From NCBI RefSeq assembly GCF_016522535.1, contig NZ_JAEHOI010000006.1, forward strand, positions 186,001 through 250,000: DNA of 64,000 nucleotides. The letters are read 5' to 3'. Position 1 is the stretch's first letter; every line of letters starts with the position of its first letter. Source of the stretch: Leucobacter edaphi. Lineage in GTDB: Bacteria; Actinomycetota; Actinomycetes; Actinomycetales; Microbacteriaceae. The position numbers were made by a program, and so were the translations under genes. Positions 56,818 to 64,000 of the stretch are shown one piece after another. Under the pieces are notes generated by a model. The model saw only the letters and a program-made list of their open reading frames with translations, was not told the DNA's origin and searched no databases.

Positions 56818-57985
56818 GGCCTGGATCTACGATGCGCTTCGCACCCCGTTCGGGCGTGCCGGCGGCGCGCTCGCCGGAGTGCGGCCCGACGACCTCGCCG
56901 CGGTCGTGATGCGGGCGATCGTCGACCGTGCCGGCGCCGATCCCGGCCGGCTCGCGGATGTCATCTTCGGCGATGCGAATCAGGCGGGTGAGGACAATCG
57001 GAACGTGGCCCGTTTCGGGGCGTTGCTCGCCGGATTCCCGACCGCGGTGCCCGGGGTGACCGTCAATCGACTGTGCGCGTCATCGCTCGAGGCCGCGATC
57101 CAGGGTGCCCGGGCTATCGAGTCCGGGGACGCGGAGCTCATTCTGGCGGGCGGCGTCGAGTCGATGAGCCGGGCGCCGTACGTGCTGGAGAAGTCACCGC
57201 GGCCGTGGCCCGCGACCGGCAACCAGACCGCATGGAACACGGCGATCGGCTGGCGAATGGTGAACCCGCAACTCCCGATCCCGTGGACGATCTCGAATGG
57301 CGAGGCCGCCGAGCTGGTCGCGGAGCGACGCGGGATCCCGCGCGAGGCTCAGGACGCCTTCGCGCTCCGATCTCACAGGCTCGCCGCCGCGGCCTGGGAC
57401 AACGGGGTGTTCGAACGGGAGGTGGTGCCGGTTCCGGGCAGCGAACTCGCGCGCGACGAGGGGATTCGGGAATCGACCACCCTCGAGAAGCTCGCGGGGC
57501 TGCGCCCCCTGTTCGCAGGGGCCGGCACCGGAACCGTCACCGCGGGGAACTCCTCCTCGATCAACGACGGCGCCTCTGCTGTGCTCCTGGGACGCGAGGG
57601 GGTGCTGCCCGGCGAGCCCCTCGCGCGAATCACGGGGCGGGCGGCGCACGGCGTCGATCCGGACGACTTCCCGATCGCGCCGATTGAGGCCGCGAATCGC
57701 GCGCTCGCGCGGGCGGGGAGGCGCTGGGACGAGGTCGATGTCGTCGAGCTGAATGAGGCGTTCGCATCGCAGAGTCTGGCGTGCATCGCCGGATGGCCGG
57801 AGCTCGACCCCGAGCGGGTGAACGTTCACGGTGGGGCGATCGCGATCGGGCATCCCCTGGGCGCTTCCGGGGGCCGGATCCTGGGGCACGCCGCGCACGA
57901 GCTCCGACGTCGCGGGGGAGGGATCGCGGTCGTTGCGATCTGCATCGGCGTGGGCCAGGGCCTCGCCGTCGTGCTCGAGCGCTAG
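56810..57985 (+). CDS. pcaF: 3-Oxoadipyl-CoA thiolase-like acetyl-CoA acyltransferase
   Basis: 391 aa from the GTG at 56810 that overlaps the pcaJ stop; a longer form exists but the thiolase fold begins here (AEAWIYDALRTPFGRAGGAL). Cys89 (VNRLCASS), the NEAFA motif, GHPLGASGGR and the second catalytic Cys in CIGVGQG are present. NQAGEDNRNVAR is a PcaF-type segment. Cleaves a 3-oxoacyl-CoA to acetyl-CoA and an acyl-CoA shortened by two carbons (succinyl-CoA if the substrate is 3-oxoadipyl-CoA). Last gene of the operon. Confidence 0.9.
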   Translation: MAEAWIYDALRTPFGRAGGALAGVRPDDLAAVVMRAIVDRAGADPGRLADVIFGDANQAGEDNRNVARFGALLAGFPTAVPGVTVNRLCASSLEAAIQGARAIESGDAELILAGGVESMSRAPYVLEKSPRPWPATGNQTAWNTAIGWRMVNPQLPIPWTISNGEAAELVAERRGIPREAQDAFALRSHRLAAAAWDNGVFEREVVPVPGSELARDEGIRESTTLEKLAGLRPLFAGAGTGTVTAGNSSSINDGASAVLLGREGVLPGEPLARITGRAAHGVDPDDFPIAPIEAANRALARAGRRWDEVDVVELNEAFASQSLACIAGWPELDPERVNVHGGAIAIGHPLGASGGRILGHAAHELRRRGGGIAVVAICIGVGQGLAVVLER

Positions 57986-58692
57986 CCGGGGCCGCGGAAC
58001 ACCAACGTGCAGGACCGCGTCGGCGAGTCGTCTTGGACACGCATGAGCACCGTGCGGTGGTCCGCCTAGAGTTCGAATGACAGCGTCGCGAACGGGTCGA
58101 TCACGAGCGCCCGACCGAGCTCGCCGACGCTGATCCGGCACTTCGGATTCCCTTCACCGGACCGATTGAAACGCTGGAGCAGGGGCGATGAAGTCTTGGA
58201 TGCTGCCGATGATAAGTGCCAGATCCGCTGACCCTGGCCCGGAGGAGTAGGGCGATGCTCGCACACGGTCGTTGAGGTGATCCGGGGAGACCAAGGGTTC
58301 TCTCGCCCCGGTGCGCACGGACTCTCTGCTTGACGAGTGCGTCGAGCGCCCATCAGTGGGGCGAACCGGACCCGTACTGACACGATTTCTGTGTCGCACT
58401 GCCAGGAGTCAGGTGACCACAGATCTGGGGCTCGAGATCGGCCCAATTCCCTGATCGGCCGCTGAAACGCGCAAGCGCTCACCGCCAGCCCAAGACCTTC
58501 TTGTCCTACCCCCACCGAGACGCTCTCTCTCGGCATGGCGGGCCGTGCCGTCGTCCTTCACACTAATCCCGAGAAGCGTAAGAGCGACGACGATGCCGCA
58601 GCACCGAACACTGACGAGCCCGCAGTATGGGTTGTCCGGCAGGTTCCTCGGCACGTCGTCCGTGAATCGATCACTGAGGAGCGTGGTGCGTG
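57986..58692. other. 707-bp gap with no secure gene
   Basis: Lower G+C than its neighbours. A minus-strand open frame (58066-58536, 156 codons; ends GELGRALVIDPFATLSFEL) has a plausible C-terminal half but an unconvincing N-terminal half, and may be a decayed gene or insertion remnant. I see no terminal inverted repeats or transposase motifs. The right part must hold the promoter of the ABC transporter operon. Confidence 0.4.
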
Positions 58693-59463
58693 ATGCAAGG
58701 ACCAGAGGGCGGCAGCCGGCCGGCCGTGTCCATCGAGTCGGTGGTGAAGCGGTATGGAGAACACACCGTCATCAACGACGTGTCCTTGTCGATCGGAGAG
58801 GGCGAGGTCGTCGCGATCATCGGCCCAAGTGGCGCGGGAAAGAGCACGCTCCTCCGGTGCGTCAATCTGCTCGAGATGCCCGATAGCGGCAGGGTCACGG
58901 TCGAGGGGTACCGGGTCGATACCGGTTCCGCGATTCCCCGCAGTGCACTTGTCGCGCTACGGCGAAACGTCGGGATGGTTTTCCAATCCTTCAACCTCTT
59001 TCCGCACATGACCGTGCTCCGCAATGTTTCTCTCCCGCAAGAGCGCGTGCTGGGTCGGAGCACGGCGGAGGCGAACGCGCGCTCGCTCGAACTGCTCGAA
59101 CGTGTCGGTCTCGCGCACAAGGCCGACCAGTTTCCCGGACGATGTTCCGGGGGCCAACAGCAGCGGATCGCGATCGCCCGAGCACTCGCTCTTGACCCGC
59201 GGGTGATGCTCTTCGACGAACCGACCTCGGCACTCGATCCGGAGGTCGGGCTTGAGGTTCTCGCCGTCATGCGGGAGCTCGCCGACGAGGGGATGACCAT
59301 GGTGGTCGTCACCCACGAGATGCAATTCGCGCGCAACGTGTCGGACCGCGTCGTCGTGATGGCCGACGGGGCGATCCTCGAGGAGGGTGATCCTGATCAG
59401 GTGTTCACCGCTCCAACGCAGGACCGTACACGGCAGTTCCTCCGAGCCGTGCTGGAGCGCTGA
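58693..59463 (+). CDS. Polar amino acid ABC transporter, ATP-binding protein
   Basis: 256-aa GlnQ/HisP-type ATPase. Walker [11 protein letters not shown]-loop [13 protein letters not shown], signature CSGGQQQR (start of [15 protein letters not shown]), Walker [16 protein letters not shown]-loop VVTHEM. A GTG directly before the ATG is an alternative start. Energises the two permeases that follow (2-nt gap). Confidence 0.93.
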   Translation: MQGPEGGSRPAVSIESVVKRYGEHTVINDVSLSIGEGEVVAIIGPSGAGKSTLLRCVNLLEMPDSGRVTVEGYRVDTGSAIPRSALVALRRNVGMVFQSFNLFPHMTVLRNVSLPQERVLGRSTAEANARSLELLERVGLAHKADQFPGRCSGGQQQRIAIARALALDPRVMLFDEPTSALDPEVGLEVLAVMRELADEGMTMVVVTHEMQFARNVSDRVVVMADGAILEEGDPDQVFTAPTQDRTRQFLRAVLER

Positions 59464-59465
59464 CC

Positions 59466-60104
59466 ATGGAACACCTCTCGATGGTGGCGCAGGGCATACT
59501 CATGACCTTGATCGTCACGGTCTGCGCGTTCGCGATCGGCGCGGTCGCCGCTGTTCCGCTCGCGCTCGCGCGGAACTCCAGATTCACGCTGCTGCGGGGC
59601 GCCGCCCGCGTGGGCATCGAAGTGGTGCGGGGGGTCCCGCCGCTCGTCTGGCTCTTCATCCTGTATTTCGGAATCGGCAGCGGTGCGATCCGGCTGAGTT
59701 CGCTTGCCGCCGCCGTCATCGGTTTTGGCGTCGTGACCGCGGCCTACATGGCGGAGATCTATCGCGGTGGGCTCGCCGCGATAAGCCGGGGGCAGTGGGA
59801 GGCCGGTGACGCGCTCGGGCTTTCTCGGCTGGCGATTCTTCGCGACGTGATCGGGCCGCAGGTGCTGCGGGTCTCGATCCCGGCGGCTGCAGCCTACGCG
59901 ATCGGCCTACTCAAGGACTCATCGATCGCCTCCGTGATCGGGGTTCAGGACATCGTGTTTTTCGCGAATCAGGAGGCGAGCAAGACGGCAGATGGGATCA
60001 CCCCGTTCCTCTTCGCAGCAGGCCTGTACATCGCGATGACCATTCCCTGCGCGTGGCTGACACGGCGGCTGGACGCGCGACTTCGAAAGCGGGTAGCGAG
60101 ATGA
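59466..60104 (+). CDS. Polar amino acid ABC transporter permease 1
   Basis: 212-aa HisM/GlnP-type permease, about 5 helices, with the cytoplasmic EAA loop GLAAISRGQWEAGDALGLSRLAILRDVIGPQ. Stop overlaps the next gene (ATGA). Confidence 0.92.
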   Translation: MEHLSMVAQGILMTLIVTVCAFAIGAVAAVPLALARNSRFTLLRGAARVGIEVVRGVPPLVWLFILYFGIGSGAIRLSSLAAAVIGFGVVTAAYMAEIYRGGLAAISRGQWEAGDALGLSRLAILRDVIGPQVLRVSIPAAAAYAIGLLKDSSIASVIGVQDIVFFANQEASKTADGITPFLFAAGLYIAMTIPCAWLTRRLDARLRKRVAR

Positions 60105-60769
60105 GTTTCTTCGAAGATTTGACCACCTATCTGCCCACGCTGCTGTCGGGTCTGTGGGTGAGCCTCCGACTGACCGCGGTGATTCTCGTCGTCGGATTGG
60201 CAGGCGGACTACTCCTCGCAATCGGCTCCCTCGCCAGGAACCGTATTCTACGAATGATTGTGCTGATCGTGGTGGAGATCGGGAGGGGAACTCCCGCGCT
60301 GGTCGTACTGCAGCTCATCTACTTCGGGCTCCCAACGGTTGGCACTGCGTTGGATTCGTTCGCGGCTTCCGTCATCGCGCTGAGCCTGACAACTGCGGCC
60401 TACACCAGCGAGATCATGCGTGGCGGGCTGCAGGCGGTCCCCGAGGCGGAAGTCGAAGCCGCTGACGCACTCGGGATGTCCCGGCTCGATGCGCTTCGAT
60501 TCGTCGTCATTCCGCAGGGGATCAGGATTGCGATTCCGCCGCTCGTCGGCTTTTCGATCATGATCTTCCAGGCGACCTCGCTCGCCTATTCGATCGCGGT
60601 TCCCGAACTGATGTCGCAGGCCTATTCGATCGGGTCCAACACGTTCCGGTACCTGAGCATTCTGTCCCTCGCCGGCCTGCTGTACCTGATGATCACCATC
60701 CCCGCGAGCTGGATGAGCGCTCGTATCGAACGGCGGCTCGCGCGCCATCAAGCGCCCGTCACCGCATAA
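60101..60769 (+). CDS. Polar amino acid ABC transporter permease 2
   Basis: 222-aa HisQ/GlnP-type permease. EAA loop GLQAVPEAEVEAADALGMSRLDALRFVVIPQ. Forms the heterodimeric channel with permease 1. The start at 60101 overlaps the previous stop; the frame is open upstream but unneeded. Confidence 0.92.
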   Translation: MSFFEDLTTYLPTLLSGLWVSLRLTAVILVVGLAGGLLLAIGSLARNRILRMIVLIVVEIGRGTPALVVLQLIYFGLPTVGTALDSFAASVIALSLTTAAYTSEIMRGGLQAVPEAEVEAADALGMSRLDALRFVVIPQGIRIAIPPLVGFSIMIFQATSLAYSIAVPELMSQAYSIGSNTFRYLSILSLAGLLYLMITIPASWMSARIERRLARHQAPVTA

Positions 60770-60787
60770 CCACCAAAGGAGAATGAA

Positions 60788-61630
60788 ATGAAACCACGTG
60801 CACTACTCGCTGGCCTCGCCCTGGCGGCGCTCGCCGTCGGAACCGCAGGCTGCGCACCCGCGGCGAGCGGTGGTGCGTCCGTGCCCAAGGGCTGCAAGCC
60901 CGCCGACACGTTCAGCACCGTCGCCCCGGGGACGCTCACGGTATCGCTCTACTCGCTTCCGCCATTCGTTGCTCCGACGAACGACGGGGGGATCGAGGGC
61001 GTCGACGCGGACATTCTCGAGTCGTTCGCTGCGAAGGAATGCCTCACCATCACCCCGGCTCCCGTCGCCACCGCGGCGGTTATTCCCGCGGTGCAGGGTG
61101 GACGGGCGGACGTCGCCGCGGGCGCGTGGTGGCGGTCTGCCGATCGCGCGAAGGTCGTGGCACTGACCGAGCCGGTGTATCTCGATGAAATGGCCGTCGT
61201 CTCCTCCGAGGGGCTTGACGAGCTATCGCAGCTCCGTGGGAAGCGGGTCGGCACCGTTGACGGTTACCTCTGGGTGAAGGATGCGAAAGCCTATCTCCAG
61301 GACGGCCTGAAGGTGTATAAGTCGGCGAACGACATGTATCAAGACCTCAAGGTGGGGCGCATCACCATCGCCCTCGACGGCTACGGCGATGCGCCGCTTC
61401 ACGCCCCGGACCGGAAGGTCAAGGTCATTAAGCCCGATCCTGCCGTTGCTGCCTCTCTCAGGCCTCCGCAGACCTGCTATCCGGTGTCGCTCGAGAATGC
61501 GAAGCTGCTCGACGCCCTGAACACGCACATCTCTGAAATGAAGGGCTCGGGAGAGCTGAAGAAGATCCTCAAGAAGCACGGGCTTCCGGGGTCATCCGCC
61601 GACACAGGCGATGCGTGGCTCGTGAAGTAG
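60788..61630 (+). CDS. Amino acid ABC transporter substrate-binding lipoprotein
   Basis: 280 aa. Lipoprotein signal peptide (MKPRALLAGLALAALAVG) with lipobox ending at Cys22 (GTAGC). Family 3 solute-binding fold (LTVSLYSLPPFVAPTNDGGIEGVDADILESFA; RGKRVGTVDGY). The pocket cannot be matched to a ligand by eye; the family takes glutamate, glutamine, histidine, arginine or related cations. AAAGGAG precedes the ATG. Confidence 0.9.
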   Translation: MKPRALLAGLALAALAVGTAGCAPAASGGASVPKGCKPADTFSTVAPGTLTVSLYSLPPFVAPTNDGGIEGVDADILESFAAKECLTITPAPVATAAVIPAVQGGRADVAAGAWWRSADRAKVVALTEPVYLDEMAVVSSEGLDELSQLRGKRVGTVDGYLWVKDAKAYLQDGLKVYKSANDMYQDLKVGRITIALDGYGDAPLHAPDRKVKVIKPDPAVAASLRPPQTCYPVSLENAKLLDALNTHISEMKGSGELKKILKKHGLPGSSADTGDAWLVK

Positions 61631-61636
61631 CCGGGG

Positions 61637-61678
61637 CTCCGGGTGGCCTCGGCCTCACGCGGCAGAGGCCACCCGGAG
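61637..61678. terminator. Bidirectional terminator at the end of the transporter operon
   Basis: Perfect 14-bp arms CTCCGGGTGGCCTC (61637-61650) and its complement (61665-61678) with a 14-nt loop. The right arm lies inside the 3' end of the convergent lysR gene, whose stop codon is in the loop. Confidence 0.75.
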
Positions 61679-62626
61679 TTCTTCGGGGGCGGTGGAATCA
61701 CCGCCGGGCAGCGCGATGCTGGGGAACCGCTCCGCGAGCTGAGCTGCCGTGTACATCAGACTCCGGAGTACCCCGTCGATCAGGGAGTTCTGCGGCGTCC
61801 CACGCTGCAGAGCTACGACACGGCGCTGGAACGCGCCGTCTATTCTGAGGGGAACGACTCGGGCCGAAACTCGGAATGACAGCGATGGAACCAGCGCGAT
61901 CCCGAGTCCCGCCTGCACGAGGGACTGCAGCGCCTCGCAGTGATTCCCGCGGACCGATATTCGGGGGGTGAATCCGGCCTCGGCCGCCATCTGGAGCAGG
62001 CAGGCGTCGTTCGCGGACTCGGCGCGAGTCGAAACCCAATCCTCGTTGGCGAGGGCCTCGAGCGGAATAGATTCGGCGTCCGCGTACGGGTGCCGCTCTG
62101 GGAGCAGTAAGGTGAGCTCCTCGTGCAGGATCGGTGTCGTCTTGACCCCGCGGAACCGCTGGCGCGTTGCGGGGCCGTACTCGTGAACGATCGCGAGGTC
62201 GAGCTGGGCATCGCGCAGCTTGCCGACCATTTCCTCGGGCTCCCCCTCGTCGAGCTGAATGTCAACGCCGGGGTTCGCCCGGAGGAAATGCGCCACCCCG
62301 GCGGCGAGGAGATGCTCGCCCGCAGCGGAGAAGCACCCGACGCGAAGCTGGTGGAGGCCGTCAGCACTCAGCCCGCGCATGTCGGCCTCGAGTGAATCGA
62401 GTTCGTGAAGGATATCGGCGGTCCGGTCGGCGAGGAAGAGTGCCGCCCTGGTGGCGCGAATGCTGTGTGCGTCACGTTCGAAGAGGGTCGCATGAACCGC
62501 CTGCTCGAGCGCCGCAACCTGCTGGGACACTGCGGAGCTTGTGTACCCGATCTCACGGGCGGCGTGGGCGAACGATCCCGTCCGCATGACAACGAGGAAG
62601 GTGCGGAGGTGCACCGGATTCAGCAT
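61655..62626 (-). CDS. LysR-family transcriptional regulator
   Basis: 323 aa. HTH at 1-60 (MLNPVHLRTFLVVMRTGSFAHAAREIGYTSSAVSQQVAALEQAV), then the PBP2-type effector domain (LRVGCFSAAGEHLLAAGVAHFLRANPGVDIQLDEGEPEEMVG). Its start overlaps the stop of the upstream M20 gene, so both are one transcript, which is unusual because LysR genes more often diverge from their targets. Probably controls the amidohydrolase and/or the transporter. Confidence 0.9.
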   Translation of the reverse strand: MLNPVHLRTFLVVMRTGSFAHAAREIGYTSSAVSQQVAALEQAVHATLFERDAHSIRATRAALFLADRTADILHELDSLEADMRGLSADGLHQLRVGCFSAAGEHLLAAGVAHFLRANPGVDIQLDEGEPEEMVGKLRDAQLDLAIVHEYGPATRQRFRGVKTTPILHEELTLLLPERHPYADAESIPLEALANEDWVSTRAESANDACLLQMAAEAGFTPRISVRGNHCEALQSLVQAGLGIALVPSLSFRVSARVVPLRIDGAFQRRVVALQRGTPQNSLIDGVLRSLMYTAAQLAERFPSIALPGGDSTAPEELRVASAA

Positions 62627-63942
62627 GAGCTCGGCCCTGACGCCGGCCGGTCGGCCGGATCGCGATCCGGCGGCGTAAGGAGCCGCTCCACGTCGATCCG
62701 GCCGCCCGCCGCCTCGAACTCCAGGCGCACGCGCTCGCGGAGATCGGAGTCCCGCAGGTAATCGGCGACGGTGGCGGCGAGCCCGATAGCGCCGTCGATG
62801 ACGGCGGTGTCGCCCGCATCGCTGATCGCGCGGCGCCCGAACTCTTCGGTGTGCATGGGGACGGCCTCCGGAGAAATGCTGATCGTCGGGTGGATCGCGG
62901 GGACCCGCACGCTGAGATTTCCCAAATCCGTCGACCAGCCACCGGCGGAGGGTGCGCTTGATCCGGTTTCAATTTGTCGGCCGCGCGCCCGCATGTGTTC
63001 GAGGTACTGTCCTGCGAGTGCAGCATTGCTGCGGACGGGAAGATACGGGGGGAATGGATCCCAGCGAGTTTCCAACCGGACATCCATCATGTGGGCGGCG
63101 CCCTCGAGGACGCGCTGCACACGGTGTGAGAGATCCCGGAGTCCCTCGGTCGATGCCGAACGAACCTCCACGACGATACCGGCGCGGTCCGGAACGACGT
63201 TGAGGGCCGCCCCGCCCTCGCTGACGATTGCATGCAGGCGATCGGTGGCGAGGATGTGCTGCCTGAGCGCCGCGATCCCCTGGTAGCTCGCGAGGGCCGC
63301 GTCGAGCGCGTTTCTCCCCTCGTGCGGGGCGGATGAGGCGTGCGCAGCGGTGCCTCGGAATGTGGCCTCGACGTCTCGCACTGCGAGTGAGGCGAAGTTT
63401 GCGACCTCTTCGGGCCCGGTGAATGGGTGGAGCATGACGATCGCGTCGATGTCGTCGAAGGCCCCGGCGCGCGCGAGGACCTCCTTGCCTCCGCCATTCT
63501 CCTCGGCTGGCGTTCCGATCAGCCGTACTGTTCCGTCGAGGGACGCGAGTTCTTGCGCGAGGCCGATGAAGGCGCCGACGGCGGCCGCGCAGATCACGTT
63601 GTGCCCGCAGCCGTGCCCGACACCGGGAAGCGCGTCGTACTCGGCAAGTATCGCCACTCGGGGTGAGCCTTTGCCCTGCTGCGCGAGGATCGAGGTGGAG
63701 AGACCCCACTCGCCGATCTTGGTCGCGAAGCCCTGCCCCTCGAGGAATTCGGCGACCGTGCGCACGGACCGGTGCTCCGCGAATCCGATCTCGGGATGTT
63801 CGTGGATTTCCCTGCTCAGAGACATCAACTCAGGCCGGAGCCGCTCGACGGCCGCGGAGATGCGGTGCGCTGCCCGGGAGCTGTCGTCACCCCGCTGGGG
63901 CGAGAATTTGTTGTCGGTGGGTGAGGGGTTGGGGTGAGACAT
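62620..63942 (-). CDS. M20-family metallo-amidohydrolase (aminoacylase/AbgB-like)
   Basis: 440 aa. Dinuclear-metal hydrolase of amide bonds such as N-acyl amino acids, aminobenzoyl-glutamate or dipeptides. AEYDALPGVGHGCGHN gives the Asp/His metal ligands, TPAEENGGG the catalytic Glu pair, and the dimerisation domain (AAHASSAPHEGRNALDAA) follows. GGAGGG precedes the ATG. Neighbourhood (amino acid ABC transporter, aminotransferase operon) suggests release of an amino acid from a conjugate. Confidence 0.88.
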   Translation of the reverse strand: MSHPNPSPTDNKFSPQRGDDSSRAAHRISAAVERLRPELMSLSREIHEHPEIGFAEHRSVRTVAEFLEGQGFATKIGEWGLSTSILAQQGKGSPRVAILAEYDALPGVGHGCGHNVICAAAVGAFIGLAQELASLDGTVRLIGTPAEENGGGKEVLARAGAFDDIDAIVMLHPFTGPEEVANFASLAVRDVEATFRGTAAHASSAPHEGRNALDAALASYQGIAALRQHILATDRLHAIVSEGGAALNVVPDRAGIVVEVRSASTEGLRDLSHRVQRVLEGAAHMMDVRLETRWDPFPPYLPVRSNAALAGQYLEHMRARGRQIETGSSAPSAGGWSTDLGNLSVRVPAIHPTISISPEAVPMHTEEFGRRAISDAGDTAVIDGAIGLAATVADYLRDSDLRERVRLEFEAAGGRIDVERLLTPPDRDPADRPASGPSSC

Positions 63943-64000
63943 CGGTGTCCCTCCAGAAAACGAGTGTACGAGTGAGGTAAGTTCAGCTTACGATAGAAGA

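Noticed and set aside
49384-57985. Reading the operon as anaerobic ornithine degradation (Ord with OrtAB)
   Set aside because: No ornithine racemase, aminomutase or OrtA/OrtB-like thiolase is seen; the thiolase and CoA transferase look PcaF/PcaIJ-like, and a biotin carboxylase is not part of that route.

Overview
The window (high G+C, about 65-70% in most genes) looks like chromosome of an actinobacterium, most likely a Microbacteriaceae-type organism (Leucobacter-like is my best guess, by gene order only). The evidence is gyrB-gyrA-DUF3566 followed by tRNA-Ile and tRNA-Ala; the actinobacterial crgA / class E sortase / trpG / pknB / pknA / pbpA / rodA / pstP / fhaB / fhaA block; many GTG starts and ATGA overlaps; and several promoters whose -10 box lies directly in front of the start codon (leaderless transcripts). 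A parS-like site at 15012 and the gyrase genes suggest the region is near the replication origin.

Layout. 1-4.8 kb: end of gyrB, gyrA, a DUF3566 membrane protein, tRNA-Ile(GAU), tRNA-Ala(UGC). 4.75-11.2 kb: a probable integrated island at tRNA-Ala with lower G+C: a large serine recombinase whose frame runs into the tRNA gene and which seems to lack one active-site arginine, palindromes, a TetR repressor with two matching operators, an HNH-type protein, a large RCC1-ankyrin protein and a small HTH protein. 11.3-19.3 kb: housekeeping genes (ParB-like protein, antiporter, PH-domain protein, hydrolase, NUDIX, parS, cyclophilin, rhomboid protease, CrgA, sortase, TrpG/PabA). 19.4-28.7 kb: a minus-strand Ser/Thr-kinase and cell-wall elongation/division operon, then tRNA-Leu(CAG).

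29.1-43.3 kb: a complete aromatic meta-cleavage pathway: a four-component Rieske dioxygenase, cis-dihydrodiol dehydrogenase, ring-fission hydrolase, 2-hydroxypentadienoate hydratase, 4-hydroxy-2-oxovalerate aldolase and acylating acetaldehyde dehydrogenase on the plus strand. The extradiol dioxygenase and a CoA ligase are in a separate minus-strand unit, with IclR and XRE-cupin regulators between. A shared 20-bp motif precedes both units. 43.4-48.4 kb: MBL-fold hydrolase, PucR regulator, zinc alcohol dehydrogenase, APC permease.

48.5-58 kb: the most unusual part. A divergent Lrp/AsnC regulator faces a tightly coupled operon for an NAD(P)-dependent amine dehydrogenase (2,4-diaminopentanoate dehydrogenase family), a biotin-dependent carboxylase made of an AccC-type biotin carboxylase, an AccB-type carrier and a divergent pyruvate-carboxylase-type carboxyltransferase, a GabT-like aminotransferase, PcaIJ-type CoA transferase and PcaF-type thiolase. 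My inference is a route in which a gamma-amino acid is converted to a methyl ketone, carboxylated to a 3-oxo acid and cleaved by the lower 3-oxoadipate pathway. With 4-aminopentanoate/levulinate the chemistry closes exactly on 3-oxoadipate. 58.7-64 kb: a polar amino acid ABC transporter and a convergent M20 amidohydrolase-LysR pair.
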